From the NCBI GenBank assembly GCA_951799425.1, contig OX637395.1, positions 578,501 to 642,500 on the forward strand: DNA of 64,000 nucleotides, written 5' to 3'. Shown piece after piece: positions 25,035 to 37,000 of the stretch (the first letter of the stretch is position 1; each line of letters opens with the position of its first letter). The translations under genes and the position numbers were made by a program. The stretch comes from Ilex aquifolium. Lineage: Eukaryota > Streptophyta > Magnoliopsida > Aquifoliales > Aquifoliaceae. The notes under the pieces are model-generated. The model did not search any database and had not been told where the DNA came from. It saw only the letters and a program-made list of their open reading frames with translations.

Positions 25035-25485
25035 TTACTTCAAAGGATATTTTTACAGTTGTTACATCCAAAAAAAAATTTGGTATCATACCTCCAAAAT
25101 TTACTATTTCAAAAGATATTTTTATAATTTTTGTGGGTCATTTTACAATCAAAATATTTACCACTTTTGTGGTTGATTTACCACTTTTATGGGTGTTTTT
25201 ATCACTATTATGAGTATTTTTACTACATTTGTGGTAACTATTTTTACTATATTTCTTAGGTACAAAAAAATTATCACTTTTATGGGTGATTTACTACATT
25301 TGTAGGTGTTTTTATAACATTTCTGCATGTTTTTACCACTGTTATGATAAATATTTTTACTATTTTTTTGGGTACCACAATAATAGTAAAACTACCCACA
25401 AATGTGATAAAAATTATCAAAAATGTAATAAATGAAGGTATGGTACCGAATTTTGTTTTAGATGTACCGTAGTCTACTCCAATTA
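25035..25485. mobile_element. Mutator-like foldback MITE
   Basis: An 11-bp direct repeat CAAGAGGTTTA flanks the unit (25024-25034 and 25486-25496), a length typical of Mutator-like target duplications. Inside, imperfect inverted repeats (25062-25094 and 25434-25469, around GGTATCATACCTCC and its inverse) bracket degenerate TTTTTACCACTTTTATGGGTG-like tandem units. No transposase. Confidence 0.5.
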
Positions 25486-25496
25486 CAAGAGGTTTA

Positions 25497-26022
25497 CACG
25501 AGTACCACCCACACACCTACGTCTCTTCCCCTTTTTTTTTTTAACGACGGTTAAGATTGTTCAGATTAATTTATGCGTATTTTAATTAATTTTTTCTCCA
25601 ATTCAGTTAAAGAAAATTACAAAAATTTAAACTAATCATATCTAATCATCTCTATTATCACTTTAACTGGCCCTATTTCTCTTCCCTCGTGTACTGTTTG
25701 CTTTTGACTTAAGCAACCCATTTCCAATTCCAATCAATAAGATCATGGAAAATCAATGCTTTTCCAGGCAAACAGCTGTGACATTATTGGTAAAGAACTT
25801 TTCCTGGCAGTAAAAAAATTTACGAATTACGATAACATCAACCTCAATAATATTACTCCTAACAATTAAAGACATGGTGAGCCTTTTGATTCCTTTTGGA
25901 CACAGAGCTCAAGTTCCAAGTGAGATATCTGTCGCTGTGAAGGATTAAATGACACAATTAATACAAATCCATCCAACTTCTACCACTAACAATAAACAAA
26001 CTGCAGATTTGTCCCCAATTAT
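25497..26022. other. Intergenic, no gene seen
   Basis: AT-rich, with no coding or repeat structure I can name. Confidence 0.5.
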
Positions 26023-26351
26023 TACAACTGTTAGTTAAACTGAGTTATTCGAGCTTGATTTGGGTATGACTCGTTCGGACTCGTTTCGTTTTCTAAACGA
26101 ACCCAAACTTAAACAAGTTTTTAGGCTTGTTTATAAAAAAATCCCTACAAGTTCGACTCAAACTCGATAGACTCGACTCGTTTATGTGCAAATACTAGGG
26201 TTTGATTCGGACTTGACTTGTTTTGGGCTGGTTCAGGGTCGACTCGTTTCCTAAACGAGTCAAACTTAAACAATTTTTTAGCCTCGATTAAAAAATAAAT
26301 TTTTCAAACTTGACTCGAACTCGACTCAGACTCGTTTGACTAACACCCATA
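26023..26351. repeat. Dispersed hAT-like MITE relative
   Basis: The ends contain inverted GTTAGTYAAAC...GAGT words. The interior shares AACGAG...AACTTAAACAA..TTTTTAG.CT motifs with the element at 2043-2323. No clean target duplication was found. Confidence 0.4.
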
Positions 26352-27067
26352 GCAACACTACTGCCCCTTTCCCCACTCTACAGAGACAAAACCAAAAATA
26401 TGAGAAAGAGAAAGCAATTCAACTTCCTTTTTACTCCAGCTTTTTTCAACCGCTTTTAGTTTAATTCGTCATTTTTTAATTATCTATTTGATCCTTAAAT
26501 TATATTATTTATGTCAATCAAATTTTCGAACTACGTTTTATGTTAATTTAGTACCTAAATTATAATATTTATGCCAATGTGACCCTCTCGTCCAAATTCG
26601 TCGCTAAGTTTGACAAAAATTTTCATGTGCACAACACGTTACCTCTAAATTATACCCAAATCCCTCCCGACTCATATAATGCGCATGTGAAAAATTCTAT
26701 CAAAATTAACCTCGAATTTAGATGGAATGGTCATATCGGCACAAATGATATAATTTAAAAATTAAATTGACACAAAGCATAGTTCAAAACTTGATTGATC
26801 TAAATAGATAGTTCAATTCATTTATTACAATTTTAATGTGAAACTTATTAATTTTTTTATTTTTAAGTATAATATCAAATAAAAATAGGGAAACATAGTT
26901 TACAAGAAACAAAATGTAATAGTTAACTTTTGTAGATGGATAGTGTAATTAATAAATATCTCAGCCAAACCGCATTTCGAACACCCTCTCTTGTCCCTGT
27001 GACTTCTCCATTATTTATACTCCCATAGCTCTTCCCACTGACAGTCCCAAAGCTCTCTCTCAATCAA
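26352..27067. other. Upstream region of aspartic protease gene
   Basis: AT-rich with no gene. It ends in the promoter of the protease gene (TATA-like sequence at 27012-27019). Confidence 0.5.
27012..27019 (+). promoter_or_regulatory. Likely TATA box of aspartic protease gene
   Basis: TATTTATA lies 49 bases before the ATG at 27068. With a start site about 30 bases downstream, the leader would be only about 20-25 nt. Confidence 0.5.
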
Positions 27068-28534
27068 ATGGAAGGAAAAGCCATTCCCTTCCTCTTTTCC
27101 TTTATCTTCCTTTCTCTCTCTGTCACTTTCGCCGGAGAGTTACATTACCAAACCCTAGTCCTAAGCCCTCTCCCCAAACCACAGTCACTTCCAATATGGA
27201 CCCAAGACTCCCAAACCCTTTCCGTACTGGAACCAGAACAAACCACCACCGAATCTTACTCAGAAACCACCGTTTCCTTACAGTTACACCACATAGACTC
27301 TCTCTCCTCCTCCTCCTCCAAGTTCAACATCACCCCGGAGGCCCTCTTCAACCTCAGACTCCAACGCGACTCCGTCAGAGTCAAAACCTTGACGTCCCTC
27401 GTCGCCGTTAAAACCAAACCCACAGGCACTCACGTGCGCGCACGTGGCAGCAGAGACTTCAGCAGTTCCATAATCTCAGGGCTCGCGCAAGGCAGCGGTG
27501 AGTACTTCACGCGCTTGGGCATAGGCACTCCTGCTAGAAACGTTTACATGGTCTTGGACACCGGAAGCGACGTCGTTTGGATCCAGTGCAGGCCGTGCCG
27601 GAAATGCTACAAACAGTCCGACCCGGTCTTCGACCCAACCAAATCCTCATCCTTCGTCGGACTCTCATGTGGGTCCCCTCTATGTCGCCGTCTTGACTCC
27701 CCTGGCTGTAGCAACCGTCGGAGGTGTGTTTACCAAGTGTCCTACGGTGATGGGTCTTTCACTTCCGGTGAATTTTCCACTGAAACACTCACTTTTCAAA
27801 GAATCAGAGTAAAAAATGTTGCAATCGGATGTGGGCATGACAATGAAGGCCTTTTCATCGGAGCTGCTGGGTTATTGGGTCTCGGCCGTGGAGGATTATC
27901 TTTTCCGAGACAGAGCGGTCGCCGATTTGGCCGGAAATTTTCTTACTGTTTGGTTGACCGATCGGCTTCGTCCAAACCGTCTTGGATAATATTCGGCAAC
28001 TCTTCTGTTTCAAGAAACTCCATTTTCACTCCTTTACTTGCTAATCCGAAAGTCGACACGTTTTACTACGTGGGCCTCACCGGAATTTCTGTCGGAGGTG
28101 TTCGTGTTGCTGGCATTAAGGCTTCAATGTTCAAGCTTGACGCCACTGGAAACGGTGGTGTGATCATTGATTCAGGTACGTCGGTGACCCGGTTAACCCA
28201 ACCCGCTTATGTTGCACTGAGGGATGCTTTTCGGATGGGAGCATCCAATTTAAAGCGGGGACCCGAGTTTTCACTGTTCGACACTTGCTTTGATTTGTCC
28301 GGCAAAACGGTGGTGAAAGTTCCGACGGTGGTATTGCATTTTGTGGGTGCTGACGTGTCTTTGCCGGCGTCGAATTATCTTATTCCTGTGGATAGTTCGG
28401 GGAGATTTTGTTTTGCATTTGCGGGTACGATGAGCGGGTTGTCCATAATTGGGAATATCCAACAACAAGGGTTCCGGGTTGTGTATGATTTAGCGGGTTC
28501 AAGGGTCGGGTTTTCTTCACGTGGGTGTGCTTGA
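27068..28534 (+). CDS. Nepenthesin-type aspartic protease (A1 family)
   Basis: This is an intronless gene for a 488-residue secreted or cell-wall pepsin-like protease. The hydrophobic N-terminus (residues 5-22) looks like a signal peptide. A propeptide runs to about residue 140. The first catalytic motif is in VLDTGSDVVWIQC (DTG about residues 164-166). The Cys-rich insert CRPCRKCYKQ and the following Cys residues are typical of plant nepenthesin-like enzymes. The flap region reads YQVSYGDGSFTSGEF. The second catalytic motif is IIDSGTSVTRL (DSG about 368-370). The closest plant group I recall is APF2/ASPG-like proteases. Both catalytic Asp residues and the C-terminal IIGNIQQQGFRVVYD block are present, so it should be active. 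Confidence 0.95.
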   Translation: MEGKAIPFLFSFIFLSLSVTFAGELHYQTLVLSPLPKPQSLPIWTQDSQTLSVLEPEQTTTESYSETTVSLQLHHIDSLSSSSSKFNITPEALFNLRLQRDSVRVKTLTSLVAVKTKPTGTHVRARGSRDFSSSIISGLAQGSGEYFTRLGIGTPARNVYMVLDTGSDVVWIQCRPCRKCYKQSDPVFDPTKSSSFVGLSCGSPLCRRLDSPGCSNRRRCVYQVSYGDGSFTSGEFSTETLTFQRIRVKNVAIGCGHDNEGLFIGAAGLLGLGRGGLSFPRQSGRRFGRKFSYCLVDRSASSKPSWIIFGNSSVSRNSIFTPLLANPKVDTFYYVGLTGISVGGVRVAGIKASMFKLDATGNGGVIIDSGTSVTRLTQPAYVALRDAFRMGASNLKRGPEFSLFDTCFDLSGKTVVKVPTVVLHFVGADVSLPASNYLIPVDSSGRFCFAFAGTMSGLSIIGNIQQQGFRVVYDLAGSRVGFSSRGCA

Positions 28535-30257
28535 TTGGGAAAGGTAGCTTGTGTTGGCAGAAGGGAGCTGCTTTTTTGTTTGTCTTCCATATATTCGAAG
28601 CTAGGTCTAAATATCCGGGAAGTGTTGGTTTAAATTTTGATGTTGGCAATGCTAAAATATCCAATTTTAGGGGGGAGGGGAGGGTAAATAAATCGTGTTG
28701 ATCTTGAGCTAATTCGCATGCCAATTGAATTTGTTGACTTGCATTTGGTGGGTATGTACGTATGTCTAAATCGATTCTCTGTCATATTTGAATTTAATTT
28801 TATTCAATAGTAAATTAAAAATCATGTGTGTGTGAGATACCAATTTGTAACTATTTAGTCGAGGTGTATCATCAAATGAAAATTTAATGGAAAGAGTTAT
28901 AATTTAGTGCTAAAGTAATTAATAAAATTTGTTCTCTTTTCTAATTATAAGAAAAAAAATATTAAGGGGTTAATTCGGAATTCATGTGAAATTGGGGCAC
29001 ACAAACAATTAGGCCCGTAATTTCCGATCGATCAGATGATTATTAGCACATGGGGATGATGTACGGTGTGGGAACAATGATGTTTACTTTTTGTTTTTGG
29101 TGGACCCCAACCACCTTTTCTTTTCAGAAATTATAGCCAATAATGCTTTCAATTCATCACGCCATATTCCTCTACCCTTTCGGTGATTTATTAAAAGGAA
29201 TTGTAAAAGCATCAAATTTGGTCCATGAACATCTGACCATCTATGAACTCGAAACATGAGAATGCTTAAGTTGAAGAGCTTAAGACTTGAAGACAGTAGT
29301 GTTCAAGTGATTAGCGGAAAAGAAAATGATCCAAGGTGGAGCCTGGTAGTTCTACCCAATACTGTGTAAAACCAGTGACTACGGCACGAGCAAAGGAAAA
29401 AAAACACACACAAATTATGGTGGTTCACCAGCTACGAAGTTTAAATAATTCACTCTAATATAGTCTCTTGTTCTTTGAAAACTATCTATTACTTGGAGAA
29501 AAAGATAAGATTATCATTTGTTAGATGTCTTTTCAAGGACAATGCCTTTATATTTATACCCATAAGTAGGGTGATCTTTATGTTATTATCACATAGTCTC
29601 TAAGTTTGTTAGAATTTTGTTGAGAGAATATTAGGCCGTTAGAGACTACATTCCCTAAGTGTGACATGGTCTTCTAAAACATGTTGAGGCGGCATTGTGA
29701 CTTGTCTTTAAATTTGGATACGATGTGGTCCTCCATATCTCTAGAAGAGTCTCTTGTGAGGGTGTTCTGCTATGGGATGACCTCATATTTTTTTAAATAA
29801 TTCGTGAGTAAAAGAACTCGATCCAAACATCTGTCTTGAACAAGAATTGATGATACGCCTAGCGTGGACGGCCTGGACACTTGTACTTGAAATCGTCCTT
29901 GGGCGACTTGAATTCCTCGAACCGAGGATGTATGTGAACAACGTTGGATCTTCATCTGAGGATGGACACATAGTCATAAGGCCGGGGAATAAACCTCGTC
30001 TGTTTGCTCTTTTCAGAACCAATTACCTAAATACCCTTTTATTTATTCATGATGTCATTTTTGAAAATCATCAACATTTATTTGTGGGGATTCAAATTGT
30101 AATTAATTAAATCCATGATAAATGATATATCATCAACATTTATTGCTCTCTCTCTCCACCCATGTGCCATAGTGGGGCATTGTACAAAGACATGACCCAC
30201 TAGGACATGAATGTGGAATTATCAAATTATTTTATTTCACTAGGACACAACAAGGTT
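28535..30257. other. Intergenic, unassigned repeat-like DNA
   Basis: Protease 3' flank, then DNA without genes. The part from about 29230 to 30110 has the look of old transposon sequence, but I cannot find ends or a coding domain. Confidence 0.4.
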
Positions 30258-31548
30258 TGTGACGACCCGTATATAAAATAATCATTAACAAATTAATTAG
30301 GTCGTCAATTATGATTCTATATAACTAAGGGTTATTTTAAAAACAAAATTTAAATAAATAAATGGACTATTTATGTGAAAACGAGTCAAATAACTATAAC
30401 TTAGGTCAAATATCGTAATCATATAATAAATGAATATATTCATATCTATATATACTTATGTGAAAGATCCTAGCTAAATCTACAAGATTTGAGCTAGCAA
30501 GATTTGGAAACGTGCAAGAGAAAAAAAATAAATATAACATGGACAAGTGTCCATGAGTTGCTTGGGGACCAAGCATTTCTTGGCTATAAATAGCCAAGCT
30601 CAGTTGCTTGAACGGCATAGCAGGAGAAGAAAAAGAGAGAAGGAGAGAGAGGAAGGGAAAGAGAGAAAAAGAAAGAAATTTATGAGATCTTGGGGTCAAA
30701 AATTGAGCAGTGATTTTATTTTAGATCGTTATCAAAATTAACTATTTCATTCGCGTTATTTCGAATTTCGCATCTATTCAAGTCATTCATGGATTTGAGG
30801 TACGGGGTAGTATACAATATGCTCCTGTCTTTTAAATCTCTTTGCAAAGAGTGTCATTTCATTATCTGAAATTTGTATTCCTATTGATTATTCTGATTGA
30901 TTTGAAATTCTGTCAATATTATCGGTTGACCTGTACGTTGGGCTAAATACTTTGGGATTGATTGGTACATGTACGAAGTGAACTTGGGGGCATAATTGGT
31001 GAAATGTGATTATGGCCCTGCGGGGTGCGATTGTGATTACAGCCCTGAGGGGTGTAATGGTTCGATATGAGTACGGATTTTAAATGCCCAAGTGTCACTT
31101 GTCATGTTACCAAGAGAACCCTAGTATGAGGTCATGTTTGATAGAAATTGAGCTATGTGACTTATCGAATTGGATTCTTGATTCTTTTATCTATGATTGT
31201 CTATCAGTTGAATTATTTGGTATTTGATCATTTATATTCTTTACTCGTTGAGCATATTGTTTCCTGTCATATTGTATACTTCCCCGCCTTTAATATTTTT
31301 TTCAGGATTATCTCGGAGGGAAGGACCAGAGTTGATGTTTAAGGAATCGAAGACAGACGAATCTTGATATAATTTTTAACTTTGTATATTGAGGAGATTA
31401 TTTTTATTATTTGGAGATAAAAATGGAGATTATAAATTTATTGAGTCAGTTAGAGCTCTGGCCCTGTATTCGGAGTTTTATTTGTGGTTTATTATTGTGA
31501 TCGATCAATTGAATCAAGTAACGGATCCGGGGAAATCGGGGCGTTACA
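30258..31548. repeat. 5' LTR of the non-autonomous element
   Basis: A 1291-bp terminal repeat with TG...CA ends. It contains a TATAAATA box at 30584-30591 set inside an inverted repeat (30580-30597), then a purine-rich stretch. It is repeated almost exactly at 31837-33127. Confidence 0.92.
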
Positions 31549-31836
31549 AAGTGGTATCAGAGCCTAGGTATCAGATCTTATATGGGTCTTGTGGGAAGTG
31601 AGACTATCATCTTTCGCTGTAGGTGTAGAAGTTGAAGTGTGCGAAGTAAGTCAACCAATTTTCATTAGGCGGATGTATAAATTGGAATTCATATCAAAAA
31701 TTTTGGGTTATATGGTAAAAAGTTGAAAAAGGTATCAGAGTGCGCAGCGGATATTTGTGTAATATATTCATACTTATTTTCCTCTTGAGGTTAGTACCGA
31801 ATTTCGGGGACGAAATTATTTTTAAGGGGGGTAGAT

Positions 31837-33127
31837 TGTGACGACCCGTATATAAAATAATCATTAACAAATTAATTAGGTCGTCAATTATGATTCTATA
31901 TAACTAAGGGTTATTTTAAAAACAAAATTTAAATAAATAAATGGACTATTTATGTGAAAACGAGTCAAATAACTATAACTTAGGTCAAATATCGTAATCA
32001 TATAATAAATGAATATATTCATATCTATATATACTTATGTGAAAGATCCTAGCTAAATCTACAAGATTTGAGCTAGCAAGATTTGGAAACGTGCAAGAGA
32101 AAAAAAATAAATATAACATGGACAAGTGTCCATGAGTTGCTTGGGGACCAAGCATTTCTTGGCTATAAATAGCCAAGCTCAGTTGCTTGAACGGCATAGC
32201 AGGAGAAGAAAAAGAGAGAAGGAGAGAGAGGAAGGGAAAGAGAGAAAAAGAAAGAAATTTATGAGATCTTGGGGTCAAAAATTGAGCAGTGATTTTATTT
32301 TAGATCGTTATCAAAATTAACTATTTCATTCGCGTTATTTCGAATTTCGCATCTATTCAAGTCATTCATGGATTTGAGGTACGGGGTAGTATACAATATG
32401 CTCCTGTCTTTTAAATCTCTTTGCAAAGAGTGTCATTTCATTATCTGAAATTTGTATTCCTATTGATTATTCTGATTGATTTGAAATTCTGTCAATATTA
32501 TCGGTTGACCTGTACGTTGGGCTAAATACTTTGGGATTGATTGGTACATGTACGAAGTGAACTTGGGGGCATAATTGGTGAAATGTGATTATGGCCCTGC
32601 GGGGTGCGATTGTGATTACAGCCCTGAGGGGTGTAATGGTTCGATATGAGTACGGATTTTAAATGCCCAAATGTCACTTGTCATGTTACCAAGAGAACCC
32701 TAGTATGAGGTCATGTTTGATAGAAATTGAGCTATGTGACTTATCGAATTGGATTCTTGATTCTTTTATCTATGATTGTCTATCAGTTGAATTATTTGGT
32801 ATTTGATCATTTATATTCTTTACTCGTTGAGCATATTGTTTCCTGTCATATTGTATACTTCCCCGCCTTTAATATTTTTTTCAGGATTATCTCGGAGGGA
32901 AGGACCAGAGTTGATGTTTAAGGAATCGAAGACAGACGAATCTTGATATAATTTTTAACTTTGTATATTGAGGAGATTATTTTTATTATTTGGAGATAAA
33001 AATGGAGATTATAAATTTATTGAGTCAGTTAGAGCTCTGGCCCTGTATTCGGAGTTTTATTTGTGGTTTATTATTGTGATCGATCAATTGAATCAAGTAA
33101 CGGATCCGGGGAAATCGGGGCGTTACA
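31837..33127. repeat. 3' LTR of the non-autonomous element
   Basis: A 1291-bp copy of the upstream repeat, the same length and nearly identical. It is followed directly by the AGGTT target duplication. Confidence 0.92.
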
Positions 33128-33132
33128 AGGTT

Positions 33133-34064
33133 CAATTGACATAACTTATATCGTGGACGGCAAAGACATTCCTGGCCTAAAAATAAATGGCTTCTTCCTT
33201 GATTCCTTCTGATCAACCTGATTCATAATGTACAGTAGTAGAATAATGTAATTAACGTGGGGAAACCTGCAAATTAGGGCTCAACCATGTGCGACTTCTT
33301 TTTCCTCAATATTCTCAATTCCTTTTTTGAAATTAGATTTGAATTTATCAATATCCAATCGGATTATAATTAAATCTAAATTTTGTATAAACGCCTTAAC
33401 TATATGGCTATATTGTGTAATTTAGTGATTATTTGATAATAATAAGTTGATATTCGGGTGTAATTTGTTAAAATAAATTCTACTTAAGTTAACTAGATCG
33501 GATTGGATCGCATATTCAATTCCTAAAAGATTCAAGGATGGACCGTGAAGATAAAATCTGTCGAATAATCCAATCTATCTTGGATCGAATTTTTTTTGAA
33601 TTGGATAAATATATGTACAAATTCATTTCGTTGACATATGTAAAGAACTCTTATCTTTGAAGAGACTGCCTATCGTGACAAAGGAAAAAATATATAGTAT
33701 AACCGTTACACTACGTTAATAATACCACTTGGTATAGCCGTACACTAATAAATAAATAAGTCTAAAACTACATTTATGATAAAAAAAAATGGGCTCTATT
33801 TTATCTATTTTATAATTTTTTTATTAAATAATTACACTATATTAACATTAATGATATAATGTGACCGTTACCCCCCATATCTACTCGTGACAAGGGATGT
33901 GGGGATGACCACTGGGCTAAAGCCCAATTTTTTGGACCAAGGAATTGCTAAGAGGCCTCTTATGTAGCAATCATTCTGTAAGGCTTACTCGAGGACCTAG
34001 GCCAATTAAAGTCTTCACAGCAAGGACATCAAACTTTTGAGTTTATAGAGAAGATACTTGGGGG
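33133..34064. other. Intergenic, no gene seen
   Basis: AT-rich with no coding signal. It ends at the 8-bp target duplication of the hAT element (CTTGGGGG, 34057-34064). Confidence 0.5.
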
Positions 34065-37000
34065 CATAGTTATCAAATTGTGTATCGAAAGGCGTATCAT
34101 TTTTTAAAATAGTGTATCGTATTCATATCGTGTATCGTAAGATACGGTGCAATTTTAAATAAATAATAAAAAAATATATATACCTTTGAAAAAAAATCGT
34201 ACACTCATAAAAACATAACATTTCATTAATACTCCACCAACTATTCAAGTCATCAACATAGTTCACTAATATTATAATGCAAAGTTCACAACCATAGTTC
34301 ACTAATATAAACTTCAAACACCAAAGAGACATCTAATTCAAATTTCTAACATTCATTTTGAACTCAATCTTCAATTTCAATTGAAAATGCATCATCATCA
34401 TCATCATCATTGTGATCGGATGCCAACAAATCTTCACTTCCTTCATCATCTTCAACTTCTTGTATTTGTTCATCCTCATCTTCATCTTCAAGTTGAACTA
34501 TTTGCTTCCCTTTTTTTCTTGTTTAAAGAAAGATGTCTAGGCCCTACAAAACAACCAATACAAAATATAAAAAAATATATTCAAAGTAATGGAGAAGAAG
34601 AAAAAACAACCACTACATTTTAATTATATACTATTTACCTCTCTTTATTTTTTTGCTAGTCTTTTCTTGAACCTCAAAACATTCATCCAAGTAGTGTCGT
34701 TAGGAATGAGTGCATCTTTTTTTTCAGTGATCCACTCATCATCAGTTTCCATATCTGAGAGAGAAATAGGATCATAGGAATCACCCTCTAGTATTCTCTT
34801 TTGGTGTCTTGCCTTCAATCGAAGATTGTACTTCACAAACACAAGTGCACTTAATCTTTACTGCTCTAATCGATTCCTCCTCTTAGAGTGCACCTGGTCA
34901 AATGTACTCCAATTCCTCTCACATTCTGTGGCACTACAAGTCAAGCTAAGGATGCGGATAGCAAGTTGTTGCAACTCTGGACAACATCCTCCAAATGATT
35001 CCCACCATAAGGTTATAAAAAATTACAATAGAATACTGCATTAACTAACTTAAGCAATTGCATTAAATGACTAACTTAAGTTAGGTTATCATTAATCTGG
35101 TTGTTTCTTCTTCCTCATATGGATTGTCATGTCCATTTTAAACATCAAATCAGCATTGTGAAAGATATCTAATTGTTTATCAACTTTTTCTCTCACAATA
35201 GGACTTGGGCACATTCTCTGAATAGTCTGATAAAGTTCCATCTTTATCTCATAGTCCGCACTACCGTTAAAGTAATGAAACCTGAAATAGTTATTTTGAT
35301 TTACAATGATTATTGATCAGTATACAATATATAGATATAAAATGATATAAAAATTGAGAAACTTAAATCTTACGTTGGATTGAGATAATAGGCAGCTGCA
35401 TGAAGAGGTATGTGTAATTGCATGTTCCATTTAATGTCAACAATAGTCCATATAGACTTATAGTGCTTCTTCACATTATGAAAATTCTTTTGGATTTGTT
35501 CTTTTGGCTTGCCCATTGCCTCATAAATATACCCCATGGCAGGCTTTATATCCCCATCTACAAGCCTCAACACTTTCACCAATGGCAACACACACTTCAA
35601 GCAATACTTGATTGATCCCCAAAAATTTTGATCAGCTAGTATAATATCTATCATTTTTACACCATCTCCCTTCTTAGAGTATTGACTTCTTTGCCATTCT
35701 TCAAAAGCAAACATTGCTCTAAGCCCAATTTTATTCTCAAATAAACTCCTTAAAGTTAAATAAGAGGTGGCAAATCTAGTCACACAAGCTCTCACCAAAT
35801 CCCTTTTCTTTGTATACTTCCTCATAAGATTTAACACCCATGAATGTCTATAAATGTAAACTGTGATTTTCCTTGCCTTTGTCATTATATCCTTGTGTAG
35901 AGGAAGGTCTCCAATATCCGTCAAAATAAGATCTAGACAATGTGCAGCGCAAGGAGACCAAAACAAATTTTTCCTCTTTGCCATTAACAACTCCCCAGCT
36001 TTTGCATAAGCCGATGCACTATCAGTCACAACCTGAACAACATTGTCCTCACCAATCTCTTCTACCATTGAATCTAAAAGCTGAAAAAGATTATCCGCAT
36101 TCTTACAAATGCCTGAAATATCAATACTTTTAAGAAACACACTTCTTCTAGGACTATTCACTAAAAAATTAGTGATAGAGCGATATTTCACATCAGTCCA
36201 TCCATCAGACATAAGAGTATAACCCGTCTTTCTCCACTCTGCTTTATAATTTTCCATCAACCCACCATTAATCAAATATGTTTATTTTTTCAAAAAAGAA
36301 CATCTCACCTCATGATACGATGGAGGTTTCAATCCCTTGCCAAACGATGCAATAGATTCTAACATTCTTACAAAATATGGATCCTTTACCAAATTAAAAG
36401 GAATGACATTAGCATAAAAACCTCTACAAATATCCAAGCATACATCTTCCCTACCATTTTTCTTCAACATGGTATTCAAAGTAATAGTGGTGGTTGGTTG
36501 TATTTTATCAACAGTAGTACTACCCACACTGCCACTACTTTTCGAATCCACAAGACTCGTATCTTTGCTAGAAGCCCTATCATCCAACAATTGCTTAAAA
36601 AATTCAGTTACTTCCTCAGGGCAATGCTTACATGACGCTACATCTTTACGATTACCTGTCAAATGATTTTTCATTCTTGAAATGCCTCCCCAATAGACAT
36701 TTGCACAATGAATGCATTTCAATTTCAACCTTGATCCTTCTACTTTGTCACAATGTTCCCATGTGGGATCATTAGCAAGCTTTTTAGTCATTTCTATATG
36801 AAAATAGGATGCTGGTGATGCCACTGTTTCACAAAATTAAAATTAATCAAGATTCAGAAAAAAAAAAAAAAAACAGCTGCAGCTTTGTAAATAAATTAGG
36901 GACCAAATAAATTATCAAATAAATAGTTTTGTAAATAAATTAGGGACCAAAAAGGCAGCTGCAACTTTGTAATAATTCACAAAAAAAAAATTATTTGGCT

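Larger units (their letters stand above)
30258..33127. mobile_element. Young non-autonomous LTR element, Ty3/gypsy-derived
   Basis: Two direct repeats of 1291 bp (30258-31548 and 31837-33127) surround only 288 bp. Both begin TGTGACGACCCG and end GGGGCGTTACA. The flanking 5-bp duplication AGGTT is at 30253-30257 and 33128-33132. A TGGTATCAGAGC primer-binding site (31552-31563, complementary to initiator Met tRNA) and a GGGGGG-containing polypurine tract (about 31824-31836) are present. GGGGACGAAATT just before the polypurine tract resembles the end of Tekay/Del-type chromoviruses. No gag or pol is present, so movement would need help from a relative. I saw one difference between the repeats, which points to insertion within tens of thousands of years. 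Structurally it looks whole for a TRIM/LARD-type element. Confidence 0.92.

Noticed and set aside
29230-30250. Possible old LTR or retrotransposon remnant
   Set aside because: No defined ends, primer site or coding domain could be found.
30406-32320. Paired identical small proteins in the two LTRs (97 aa and 64 aa frames)
   Set aside because: They repeat only because the LTRs are duplicated. They overlap the LTR promoter region on opposite strands and show no domain.
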